Origin: DASSUC01 sp035649895
GTDB taxonomy: Bacteria > Actinomycetota > Actinomycetes > Mycobacteriales > Micromonosporaceae
Assembly (NCBI GenBank): GCA_035649895.1
Contig: DASRIS010000042.1
Location: 1-64,000 of the forward strand
Length of the DNA stretch: 64,000 nucleotides
Reading direction: 5' to 3'
The notes beneath the pieces are model-generated. The model searched no databases. It worked only from the letters and a program-made list of their open reading frames with translations, and was not told the origin of the DNA. Of this stretch, positions 52,244 to 60,103 are shown in pieces. Positions within the stretch are counted from its first letter, which is position 1; every line of letters begins with the position of its first letter. Both the position numbers and the translations under genes were made by a program.

Positions 52244-53762
52244 CGGCCAGTGCCCGTCGCCACGCCCGCCGCCAGGCGCGCCCGAACGCGTGCTCCTGGT
52301 AGAAGGCCGGCTCCGCGCCGGGCCGCCACGGCAGGGCCGCCACCAGCGCGATCACAGCGATGGCGAGGGAGCTCTCGAAGAGCGCGCCGGACAGGCCGTC
52401 GGCGTAGTGCGACACCTCGGGCAGGCGGTGCTCGTACGGCCAGATGGGGGAGACGACGAACAGCACGTAGACGCCGGCCGCGACCGCCGCGTGGCGCAGC
52501 CCGGCCAGCGCCGGGAACCGCTGCATCCGCAGCCCCATGCTGGCCTGCCGGCGGCGCAGGGCGGTGTCCAGCAGCACGACGACCGCGGGCAGGACGAAGA
52601 CCAGGTGGTGTGACCACGAGATCGGGCTGATCACGTTGGCGGTCAGGCCGACCAGCGTGAACGCGGTCAGCTCGTCGCCCTCGGCGTGCGCGGTGGCGGC
52701 CCGGGACAGCCCGACCGCGAGCATGAGCACGGCGAACGTGAGCCACAGCAGGCTCGGCGCCTCCGCCGAGTCGTACAGCCGGGCGAGCACGCCGGCCAGG
52801 GACTGGTTGGGGGTCATGTCGGCGACGCCCACCCGGCTGGTCTGCCACACGATCGTGCCGAAGTAGGCGAAGGACTCCTCGCCGGCGACCAGGAACGCGC
52901 CGACCGTGACGGTCAGCGCGGTGCCGACCGCGGTGGCCGCCGCCCGCCACTGCTTGCTGACCAGCAGGTAGACGATGAAGAGCCCAGGGGTCAGCTTCAC
53001 CGCGGTCGCCAGGCCGATGCCCGCACCGGCCCAGGTGCCGCTCGTCCACAGCCGGTGTAGCCAGGATGCGACCAGGGCGCCGGGTGCAGCCGGGGTCCGC
53101 GCCACGCCGGCCCGCGTCGCCGTTGCCCGCGTCCCCATGGTCCGCGTCCCCATGGTCCGTGTCGCCATGATCCGTGTCGTCATGGTCCGCGCCCCCGTGG
53201 CGCGGGCCACTCCAGCCCGGTGCCGCCAGCGCAGCGCCACCAGGTCGGCGAGGACCAGCCCGAACAGCAGGAGGTTCACCTGGCCGTACCCGATCGTCTC
53301 GCGGACGGGCTCGGTGGCCGCGGCCAGCGGCACGGCAATGGCCATCGCGAACCAGCGCGGCCAGCGGCAGCGGTCGGCGACCGGGACCAGCAGGGCGGTG
53401 AGGACGACGGCCAGCGCGGTCATGCTGGCGACCGCGTTGAGGTAGCCGGCTGCGGTGACCGACAGCTGGGCCATCGGCCACATGACGAGCGCGGCGAACG
53501 GCGGGTAGGTGAAGCCCAGGGTCGTCTGTGGAGCGATGTAGTCGTACAGCTCGCCACCGCCCGCCCACCAGACCACCGCGCCGTGGTAGATACGCAGGTC
53601 GAAGAAGTCGTACGGACGTCCGAAGGCGCGTACGGCCAGCACCGCCGCGATGACGGTGCCGGCCACGACGCCGAGTCGGACGACGGTCCAACCGTCGATC
53701 CCGCGGAAGGCGCGATGGTCCGGGGCGAAGCGGCGCAGCCGTTCACCGACGATCGTCGGCAT
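52230..53762 (-). CDS. GT87-type alpha-mannosyltransferase-like membrane protein
   Basis: 510 residues from ATG 53762. About 11 membrane helices, with luminal-loop motifs DFFDLRIYHGAVVWWAGGGELYDY, GFTYPPFAALVMWP (typical of the PimE/DUF2029 family), GIGLATAVKLTPGLFIVYLL and SPISWSHHLVFVLP. It likely uses polyprenyl-phosphomannose to extend membrane-bound glycans. A loop at residues about 187-217 is a repeat expansion, TMTTRIMATRTMGTRTMGTR, encoded by a 15-bp tandem repeat. Upstream frame before ATG 53762 is not supported. Confidence 0.85.
   Translation of the reverse strand: MPTIVGERLRRFAPDHRAFRGIDGWTVVRLGVVAGTVIAAVLAVRAFGRPYDFFDLRIYHGAVVWWAGGGELYDYIAPQTTLGFTYPPFAALVMWPMAQLSVTAAGYLNAVASMTALAVVLTALLVPVADRCRWPRWFAMAIAVPLAAATEPVRETIGYGQVNLLLFGLVLADLVALRWRHRAGVARATGARTMTTRIMATRTMGTRTMGTRATATRAGVARTPAAPGALVASWLHRLWTSGTWAGAGIGLATAVKLTPGLFIVYLLVSKQWRAAATAVGTALTVTVGAFLVAGEESFAYFGTIVWQTSRVGVADMTPNQSLAGVLARLYDSAEAPSLLWLTFAVLMLAVGLSRAATAHAEGDELTAFTLVGLTANVISPISWSHHLVFVLPAVVVLLDTALRRRQASMGLRMQRFPALAGLRHAAVAAGVYVLFVVSPIWPYEHRLPEVSHYADGLSGALFESSLAIAVIALVAALPWRPGAEPAFYQEHAFGRAWRRAWRRALAVRGS
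53113..53202. repeat. 15-bp tandem repeat in the GT87-like gene
   Basis: Six units of 15 bp (CGCGTCCCCATGGTC and variants) starting at 53113, coding for five-residue TRTMG-type repeats. Copy number changes keep the frame. The insertion sits in a loop between helices of the glycosyltransferase. Confidence 0.85.
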
Positions 53763-53950
53763 GGTGTGGCTACCCCCGTACCGCAGTCGTACTTCTCGCC
53801 CAGATCCGGGTAGGAGCCTAGAACGCTGCCACACCCGGCACCTCCCACGTTATCCGAACGTGTCCGATCGCATATTGCATCGCGACATATCGGCGACTAA
53901 CGATCAGCGCGCCGGGTGGCCGGCACTGCATGGCCGCGGAGGGTGTAGCC

Positions 53951-54053
53951 GAGCTGCCTCAGCTGGGCAGGTGCCTGAGCTGCACCGGCTGAGTAGGTGC
54001 CTGAGCTGCGTCAGCTGGGTGGGCGCCTGAGCTTCCTCAGCCCGGCAGGCGCC
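53951..54053. repeat. 26-bp tandem repeats overlapping the end of doxX
   Basis: Four units start at 53951, 53977, 54003 and 54029 (each like GAGCTGCCTCAGCTGG...GGTGCCT). The last unit contains the stop codon of the minus-strand DoxX gene and encodes its final residues. The other units are non-coding. Function unknown; a polymorphic terminator region is possible. Confidence 0.8.
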
Positions 54054-54549
54054 GGCCGAACCGGGCCGCGCCGCGCGCCAGCCGGGCCTCCCGCCGCGCG
54101 GTCCGTACCGCGTGCCGGGTGCGCCAGCCCAGGCTCGGGCGCCCCTGCCGGTCGGCCGCCGCGAACAGCAGCCCGCCGAGCAGGCCCAGGTTCTTGAGGA
54201 AGTGCAGCCGCTGCACCTGCCGCTGCCCCGGGTCCTGCTCCAGCCAGAACGCGTGGCTGGCGAACGTCGTGGGCACCAGCGATCCGGCCAGCAGGCCAGC
54301 GGCCGGGCGGGGTAGCCGGCCGGTGGCGAGCAGCAAGCCGCCCACCAGCTGGGCGCCGGCGTTGAGCTGGACGAGGGTACGCGCGTCGGTGGGCAGGCGA
54401 GGGTCGGTGCGCTCCAGCATCGGGGTGACCCGGTCCGTCACCCGCTTCGCCCGCGGCACCAGCGCGTCCGGGTTGGCCAGTGCTCGCGCGCCGCTGCTCA
54501 CGAAGGTGGCGCCGAGCAGGGCGCGGGCGACCGAACGTACGGGTGTCAT
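54037..54549 (-). CDS. DoxX family membrane protein
   Basis: 170 residues from ATG 54549. Four membrane helices with the DoxX pattern: ALLGATFVSSGARALANPD, VQLNAGAQLVGGLLLATGRLPR, AAGLLAGSLVPTTFASHAFW and LHFLKNLGLLGGLLFAAAD. DoxX proteins are linked to redox control at the membrane; the mycobacterial relative associates with SodA and SseA. A basic, Arg-rich C-terminal tail follows. The gene stands alone; partners are not in the window. Confidence 0.85.
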   Translation of the reverse strand: MTPVRSVARALLGATFVSSGARALANPDALVPRAKRVTDRVTPMLERTDPRLPTDARTLVQLNAGAQLVGGLLLATGRLPRPAAGLLAGSLVPTTFASHAFWLEQDPGQRQVQRLHFLKNLGLLGGLLFAAADRQGRPSLGWRTRHAVRTARREARLARGAARFGRRLPG

Positions 54550-54699
54550 AGACGTGTCTTACCCAGTTCCGCCGTTTCGCACCCCGAGGAGACCAGCAAG
54601 TTGGCGCACAGCCGCCGGCCAGCCGCCGCGGTCACACAGCCGCCGGCGTGGCCGGGCTATGCGCTCCGGTGTGGCTGGGACCTATGCGCTCGGGTGCGG

Positions 54700-55968
54700 C
54701 TATGCCGGCTGGGTACGCAGGTAGCGGCCGAAGTGCGGCACCGTGAACGCGACCGTGCCCCGCTCGCCGGAGTAGACCAGCCCCTTCTTGATCAGCGCGT
54801 CCCGGGCCGGGGAGAGGGACGCCGGCTTGCGGCCGAGCGCCCGGGCGATCTCCGCGGTGGGCACCGCCATGTCCGCGTCCGGGTCGGCGCCCGCGGTGGT
54901 GTCGGCGGCGAGCGCGGCCATGGTACGCATGTACTCCCGCTCCGCCGGGGTGGCCCGCTCGTACCTGGAGCCGAAGAAGCCCACGGCGAGCTCGGCCTCG
55001 GCCTCCGGGGCGGCGACCTTGACGTCGTCCGGGGTGACCGGGGAGCGGGGGGCGTGGTCCCAGGTCGCCTTGCCGTAGGCCTGCACGAAGTACGGGTACC
55101 CGCCCGAGCGCTCGTAGAGCGCGTCCAGCGCCTTCGGCTCGTACTCCACGCCTTCCCGCGCGGCCGGTGCGCAGAGGGCCTGGTCGGCGGCGACCCGGTC
55201 GAGCCGGTCGATGCGCTGGTAGCGGAAGAGCCGCTCCGAGTAGGACTTGGCCGCAGACAGCACGGCCGGCAGGTGCGGCAGCCCGGCACCGACCACGACC
55301 AGCGGGGCGCCGAGCTGGGAGAGCTCGTGGCAGGCCGCGCAGAGCGCGGACACGTCCAGCGGGGTCAGGTCCTGCATCTCGTCGATGAAGAGGGCGATGC
55401 CGGTGCCGACGTCGGTGGCGACGCTCGCCGCGTCGGTGAACAGCTCCACGAGATCGATCTCGATGTCCCCGGAGTCCGCCCGGCCGGTGGCGGCCGGCAC
55501 GTCGATGCCGGGCTGCCAGCGGTCGCGCAGCCGCGCCGGGGCGGCCGACCGGGCCCCGCCCCGGGTGGCCCCGGCGGCTCCACCGGCCCCGGCCGGCGTC
55601 GAGCGCAGCGCGAACGCCTTGAGCACGCCGAGGAAGTCGTCGATGCGCTCCGGCGCGCGGTGACGCGGGGCCAGCTCGCGGACTGCCATGTGCAGCGCCG
55701 CCGACACCGGCCGGCGCAACGACTGGTCCGGCCTGGCCTCGATCTTCCCGGTCCCCCACAGCCGCCCGATCGCCTGGGAGCGCAGGGTGTTCAGCAGCAC
55801 GGTCTTACCGACCCCGCGCAGGCCGGTCAGCACCGACGAGCGCTCCGGCCGGCCGCGGGCGACCCGCTCCAGCACGATGTCGAAGACCGCCAGCTCGCGG
55901 TCGCGCCCGGCGAGCTCAGGCGGGCGCTGGCCCGCCCCTGGGGCGTACGGGTTGCGTACCGGGTCCAC
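54700..55968 (-). CDS. AAA-family ATPase with C-terminal winged helix
   Basis: 422 residues from GTG 55968. Walker A GLRGVGKTVLL near residue 52, Walker B GIALFIDEMQDLTP near residue 193, sensor-1-like PLVVVGAGLPHLP, and a C-terminal region with EIARALGRKPASLSPARDALIKKGLVY as a winged-helix domain. This layout resembles Orc1/Cdc6-like or STAND-type ATPases found in bacteria without a known partner. Upstream of the ATPase core, NPYAPGAGQRPPELAGRDREL is a typical start of such families. It may bind DNA or a regulator; no neighbouring effector is present. Confidence 0.8.
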   Translation of the reverse strand: MDPVRNPYAPGAGQRPPELAGRDRELAVFDIVLERVARGRPERSSVLTGLRGVGKTVLLNTLRSQAIGRLWGTGKIEARPDQSLRRPVSAALHMAVRELAPRHRAPERIDDFLGVLKAFALRSTPAGAGGAAGATRGGARSAAPARLRDRWQPGIDVPAATGRADSGDIEIDLVELFTDAASVATDVGTGIALFIDEMQDLTPLDVSALCAACHELSQLGAPLVVVGAGLPHLPAVLSAAKSYSERLFRYQRIDRLDRVAADQALCAPAAREGVEYEPKALDALYERSGGYPYFVQAYGKATWDHAPRSPVTPDDVKVAAPEAEAELAVGFFGSRYERATPAEREYMRTMAALAADTTAGADPDADMAVPTAEIARALGRKPASLSPARDALIKKGLVYSGERGTVAFTVPHFGRYLRTQPA

Positions 55969-56022
55969 GGCTTGGACTCTATCGGCGTATCTAGCGCCAG
56001 CCCTAGAACCGCGTAGAGAGAC

Positions 56023-56835
56023 CTACCGGCGTTTCTTCAGGCACAGCACGAAGTCCAGCACGTCCAGCTCGCTGTCGTAGTAGTAGTGGTACTCGTAGCC
56101 GGCCACCCCGGGGCACTTCTCCTGGTGCTTCACGGTCCCGTCGAAGCGGGCCAGCACCTCGTACGTGTTGGGCCCGCACGGCACCACCCGCATCGCCGGC
56201 TTGTCGCTGGTGCCGTCGTTGACCACGCACTGGCCCTTGGTGACGAAGCGGGAGTCGCCTGAGGCGGCCGGCGCGGTCGGGGACGCGGGTGCCTGGCTCG
56301 TGGCGGTGGCCGGGACCTTGCTCGGCCCCGGCGAGGCGCCGGACCCGGACCCGGTGGTGTCGTCGGTTGCCCGGTAGATGAGGTAGCCGCCGAGGCCACC
56401 GCCGCCGAGCAGCAGCACAACCACTGCCACGACGAGCAGCATCAGGCCGGTCGGGCGGCCCCGGCCCGCCGGGTCCGCGCCGGGCGCGTGGGCGCTCTGC
56501 CACACCGGGCCGGTCGGCGGCGCGGCACCGTACTCGCGGTCGCCGTAGCCCGGCGTCTCCGCATACGGCTCGGTGGCGTGCTCCGGCCCGCCGCGGCCAG
56601 GGCTGACCGGGTACGGGTCACCCGGGCCGTACCCGCGGTCGCCGTGCCCGTGGTCGTACGCGGCGTCGCTGTGGCCGTACCCGTAGTCGTAGTCGGGCGG
56701 GACCGCGGAGGTCTCGCCGCCCCACGGGTCGGTGGGTTCCCCATACTCGGGTGCCTGCCCGTCGCGCCAGGGCTCAGCCGGCTGACCTGGCGGCTGACCA
56801 GGGTACGGCCCACCGGGGGGTCCGTAGCTCGCCAT
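56023..56835 (-). CDS. single-pass membrane protein with extracellular Cys-containing domain
   Basis: 270 residues from ATG 56835 (GGGAGG upstream). The first 120 residues are a Tyr/Gly/Pro-rich cytoplasmic tail (PPDYDYGYGHSDAAYDHGHG), followed by one membrane helix (LMLLVVAVVVLLLGGGGLGGYLIY), a Ser/Ala/Pro linker and a C-terminal domain with four cysteines (GQCVVND, VPCGPN, EKCPG, FVLCLKK), probably two disulfides. Similar LppU-like proteins occur in streptomycetes. Role unknown. Confidence 0.75.
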   Translation of the reverse strand: MASYGPPGGPYPGQPPGQPAEPWRDGQAPEYGEPTDPWGGETSAVPPDYDYGYGHSDAAYDHGHGDRGYGPGDPYPVSPGRGGPEHATEPYAETPGYGDREYGAAPPTGPVWQSAHAPGADPAGRGRPTGLMLLVVAVVVLLLGGGGLGGYLIYRATDDTTGSGSGASPGPSKVPATATSQAPASPTAPAASGDSRFVTKGQCVVNDGTSDKPAMRVVPCGPNTYEVLARFDGTVKHQEKCPGVAGYEYHYYYDSELDVLDFVLCLKKRR

Positions 56836-56908
56836 ATCGGACTGCCTCCCGGGCACGAGGGGTCGCAGGACAGATATTTCACTGCCGCCACCGTAGCGTG
56901 GGTCCCCG

Positions 56909-57901
56909 ATGGCCACGACGACCCGAACATCCACTCTGTCGCCAACGCGACCAGCGACACCGCCTCCGGCGGACGTACCGCCTCCAGCGGACGCAGCGCC
57001 GCTGGTGTGGCCGGCACTGGCCACGCTCTACCTCATCTGGGGCTCCACCTATCTCGCTATCCGGATCAGCGTGGAGACCCTCCCCCCGTTCCTGTCCACC
57101 GCCGCCCGTTTCGGGCTCGCCGGGCTGGTGCTCGGCGCCATCCTCATCGCCCGCAGGGGTCGCAACGCCCTGCGGGTCTCCCCGCGCGAGGCGGCCGCCG
57201 CCGCGCTCGCCGGAGTGCTGCTGCTGGGCACCGGCAACGGCCTGCTCGTGCTGGCCGAGAGCGGTCCGAGGGACACCGCCGTACCCTCCGGGATCGCTGC
57301 GCTACTGATCGCGACCGTACCCCTGATCGTGGTGGTGCTGCGCCTGCTGACCCAGGACATCCCACCGCCGTCGACCGTTGCCGGGGTGCTGGTCGGCTTC
57401 GTCGGCCTGACCGTGCTGTTCCTGCCCACCGGCGGCAGCGCGACCGCCGCCCCGCTGGCCGGCGCGCTCATCGTCGTGCTGGCGGCCGCCAGCTGGTCGT
57501 TCGGCTCGTTCCTGTCCCGCTGGATGAGGCTGCCGGCCGACCCGTTCGTCGCCGCGGTCTACGAGATGGTGGCCGGTGCCGTGGTCCTGGTGGCCATGGG
57601 CGCTGTCCGGGGTGAGTGGACCAGCTTCTCCCCGGCCGAGGTCACCACACGCTCCTGGGCCGCGCTGGCCTACCTGCTGGTGGCCGGCTCACTTGTCGCC
57701 TTCACCACGTACATCTGGCTGCTGCAGCACGCACCCATCTCGCTGGTCTCCACCTACGCCTACATCAACCCGGTGGTCGCGGTGGTGCTGGGAGCGCTGC
57801 TGATGGCCGAGCCGCTGAGCCCGCGGATCATCCTGGGCGGCGGCGTGATCGTGCTCGGCGTGGCGCTGGTGGTCTCCACCGAGCGGCGCAAGACCTGCTA
57901 G
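56909..57901 (+). CDS. EamA/DMT-superfamily exporter
   Basis: 330 residues with ten membrane helices in two EamA repeats: LYLIWGSTYLAIRISVETLPP opens the first, and GALIVVLAAASWSFGSFLSRW the second. QHAPISLVSTYAYINPVVAVVLGALLMAEPL near the end is characteristic of the RhtA/YdcZ-like drug and metabolite exporters. Substrate unknown. ATG 56909; divergent from the membrane protein gene with 73 bases between starts. A terminator follows. Confidence 0.88.
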   Translation: MATTTRTSTLSPTRPATPPPADVPPPADAAPLVWPALATLYLIWGSTYLAIRISVETLPPFLSTAARFGLAGLVLGAILIARRGRNALRVSPREAAAAALAGVLLLGTGNGLLVLAESGPRDTAVPSGIAALLIATVPLIVVVLRLLTQDIPPPSTVAGVLVGFVGLTVLFLPTGGSATAAPLAGALIVVLAAASWSFGSFLSRWMRLPADPFVAAVYEMVAGAVVLVAMGAVRGEWTSFSPAEVTTRSWAALAYLLVAGSLVAFTTYIWLLQHAPISLVSTYAYINPVVAVVLGALLMAEPLSPRIILGGGVIVLGVALVVSTERRKTC

Positions 57902-57916
57902 TCCTCTCCTCAGCTG

Positions 57917-57948
57917 GACGCACCGGGGCAGCGTGGCCCCGGTGCGTC
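57917..57948 (+). terminator. intrinsic terminator after the EamA gene
   Basis: Perfect 13-bp stem GACGCACCGGGGC (57917-57929) with GCCCCGGTGCGTC (57936-57948), loop AGCGTG, then TGCTTTCC. It begins 16 bases after the stop. Confidence 0.85.
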
Positions 57949-58082
57949 TGCTTTCCAGCCGGTCACCGCACCCGGTCCGCCACTCCGCCCGCATCAGCCG
58001 TGCTCGGTCTCAGCCCTTCTGTCGACCCGCTGCACCGCGATGCCTGCCAAGGCGGGCACCGGCTCAGGTAGCATCCGCGCTC

Positions 58083-58823
58083 GTGTCCGCCGTGCTCGCC
58101 GGGGCCTGCGCCGTCGCCGGCGGCGTGCTGGGCGCGAGTGTCCCGCAGGTGGCGTACCGGCTCTCCGTCCCCTATGGAGCACCGCCCCGACCGGGCTGCG
58201 CCGCCTGCGCGCGGCCGTTCGCCCCGGGCCTTTCCGGCTGGGTACGCCTGACCGCCCGCTGCCCCGGGTGCCGGGCGCGTACCGGGCCGCCGGCGGTGCT
58301 GACCGGACTCGCCGCCGCGGTCGCGTGCGGGCTGCTCGGCTGGGCCGTCCCGGCACCGGTGCTGCCGGCCTTCCTCGCCGTCGCGGTGCTCGGCGTGCTG
58401 CTCGCCGCCATCGACCTGGCCTGCCTGCGGCTGCCGGACCGGCTGGTCGGGACCGCAGCGGCAGCGAGCCTGGCCGGGCTCGGTACGGCCGCGCTGGCCG
58501 GTGCCGGCTTGGGCACGCTCGGGCGGGCACTGGCCGGAGCCGGCGCGCTGGGCGGCGCGTACCTGGTGCTCGCCCTGCTGCCCGGCGGCGGTCTGGGGTT
58601 CGGCGACGTCAAGCTCGCCGCGGTGCTCGGGCTGCTGCTCGGCTGGCTGGGCTGGGGCGCGGTGCTGCTCGGCGCGGTGCTACCGCATGTGATCAACGGT
58701 CCGGTCGCCGTGGGGTTGCTCATCCTGGGCCGGGCCGGCCGGCGCACCGCGCTGCCGCTCGGGCCCGCCCTGCTCGCCGGAGCGCTGTTCGCGGTGGTCG
58801 CCACCCAGCGCAGGCTCTTCTGA
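58083..58823 (+). CDS. prepilin peptidase (type IV leader peptidase, A24)
   Basis: 246 residues from GTG 58083. The N-terminal zinc pairs CAAC and CPGC are present, as are both catalytic aspartates: AAIDLACLRLPDRLV and GGGLGFGDVKLAAVLG. About seven membrane helices. It should cut and methylate type IV prepilins or Tad-like pseudopilins; no pilin or secretion gene is nearby in the window, so it serves an unlinked system. Its 3' end overlaps the convergent VanZ-like gene by 144 bp, an unusually long overlap. The start is uncertain because no strong ribosome site precedes the GTG. Confidence 0.88.
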   Translation: MSAVLAGACAVAGGVLGASVPQVAYRLSVPYGAPPRPGCAACARPFAPGLSGWVRLTARCPGCRARTGPPAVLTGLAAAVACGLLGWAVPAPVLPAFLAVAVLGVLLAAIDLACLRLPDRLVGTAAAASLAGLGTAALAGAGLGTLGRALAGAGALGGAYLVLALLPGGGLGFGDVKLAAVLGLLLGWLGWGAVLLGAVLPHVINGPVAVGLLILGRAGRRTALPLGPALLAGALFAVVATQRRLF

Positions 58824-59429
58824 CCGCGGTCCGCCCGGTGGCGCGGCCGGGGGCGGTCGGTCACCGGCAGGCTCCGGTGGGACCTCGGCGGGTGGGACCT
58901 CGGCCGGTGGGGGCGGAGAGCCCGGTCGACCAGCGCGGTCCCGCCCAGCCCACCAGCGGCGGGTGAGTAGCGCTGCGAGCACCGCACCGGTCGTGTTGAG
59001 CAGGACGTCGTCAACGGACGCGGTACGCCCGATGTCGAGCACGTACTGCAGCATCTCGATGGCCACCGAGCCGGCCGCGGCGAGGGCGGCGACCACGGGC
59101 AGGGACAGCCGCCAACGCACCGGTGCCGCGGCGCCGAACGCCGCAAGCACCGCGAGGTTGCCGCCGAGCTGCACCGTCGCGGTCCACGGGTCCAGGCCCA
59201 GGTACCAGCCCAGCTCGTAGAGCGGGAGCAGGTGGAGGTTCCGGAAGGTGTCACGGGGCGTGAGCACCATCCAGACCCAGGGCACGGTGCCGGCGACCGC
59301 GGCCACCTCAGCGACCGCGAGACGCCAGCCGACCCAGCGGGACCGGACGGCGGCGAAGGTGGCTGCCGCCGGCAGGCCGAGGGCCGAGGCCACGACCACC
59401 TGTCCCCACTGGCCCCAGAGGTCGTACAC
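58680..59429 (-). CDS. VanZ family membrane protein
   Basis: 249 residues from GTG 59429. Membrane helices in the first 165 residues have the VanZ motifs RNLHLLPLYELGWYL, GGNLAVLAAFGAAAP, AIEMLQYVLDIGRTASVDDVLLNTTGAVLAAL. The last 80 residues are a Pro/Glu/Arg-rich tail read across the end of the prepilin peptidase gene on the other strand, so they may not be under selection. VanZ proteins are linked to teicoplanin resistance and envelope functions; the exact activity is unknown. It is the last of a minus-strand run after the LuxR regulator (12 bp gap). Confidence 0.8.
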   Translation of the reverse strand: MYDLWGQWGQVVVASALGLPAAATFAAVRSRWVGWRLAVAEVAAVAGTVPWVWMVLTPRDTFRNLHLLPLYELGWYLGLDPWTATVQLGGNLAVLAAFGAAAPVRWRLSLPVVAALAAAGSVAIEMLQYVLDIGRTASVDDVLLNTTGAVLAALLTRRWWAGRDRAGRPGSPPPPAEVPPAEVPPEPAGDRPPPAAPPGGPRSEEPALGGDHREQRSGEQGGPERQRGAPAGPAQDEQPHGDRTVDHMR

Positions 59430-59441
59430 CGGGCCGCCGCG

Positions 59442-60083
59442 CTAGCCGACCGGCGCGTTGGCTCCGTTGACGCGGGGAAGCAGGCCCTGCTGCCCGGCGG
59501 CGACCAGCGCCTGCGCCCGGCTGGTAGCGCCGAGCTTGCCGTAGAGCCGGGTGACGTAGGTCCGCACGGTCGACTCGGTCAGCCGCAGCGTGGCCGCGAT
59601 CGCCGGCAAGCTCAGGCCGCCATGCAGGTGCTGGAGGATCTCCAGCTCGCGGGGGCTGAGCGAGGCCGAGCGGGCGCGGCGCCGGGCCAGCGCACCGGCC
59701 AGGTCGGGCGCGGTGAACGAGGCGGGCGCGACTGCGGCGTGCCGCACGGAGGCCATCAGGACCTCGACCGTGGCCGCCCTGGGCACCACGGCCGACAGGC
59801 CTGCCTCCAGGGCGCGGAAGAGGACGTCGTCGTCGGCCGGGGCGAGCAGCACCACGCCGAGCTGAGGTCGCTCGGTGCGTAGCTGCGCGCCGAGCGTGAG
59901 CCCGTCACCATCGGGCAGCCACGCGTCCACCGCGACGACTTCAGGCTCTAACCACGTGACCATCTCTCGGGCCTCGGCCGCGCTGGACGCCGTACCGGCG
60001 AGCGTTACGTCCGGGTACGCGGAGACGGCGGCGGCGAATCCCACCCGGACAAGGGTCGCTGCATCTACTGCCACCAGTCGCAC
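59442..60083 (-). CDS. LuxR-type response regulator with atypical receiver
   Basis: 213 residues from GTG 60083. The receiver has the phospho-acceptor VVAVDAWLPDGDG but the N-terminal acidic pair is reduced to VAVDAAT (one Asp) and the conserved Lys is Arg (VVPRAAT). The C-terminal HTH is standard: LSPRELEILQHLHGGLSLPAIAATLRLTESTVRTYVTRLYGKLGA. With degraded acid pocket and no kinase beside it, it may act without phosphorylation. It starts 20 bases after the stop of the nuclease-helicase gene on the same strand, so the two are probably cotranscribed. Confidence 0.85.
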   Translation of the reverse strand: MRLVAVDAATLVRVGFAAAVSAYPDVTLAGTASSAAEAREMVTWLEPEVVAVDAWLPDGDGLTLGAQLRTERPQLGVVLLAPADDDVLFRALEAGLSAVVPRAATVEVLMASVRHAAVAPASFTAPDLAGALARRRARSASLSPRELEILQHLHGGLSLPAIAATLRLTESTVRTYVTRLYGKLGATSRAQALVAAGQQGLLPRVNGANAPVG

Positions 60084-60103
60084 CCAGACAATATGCCGGC
60101 TGG

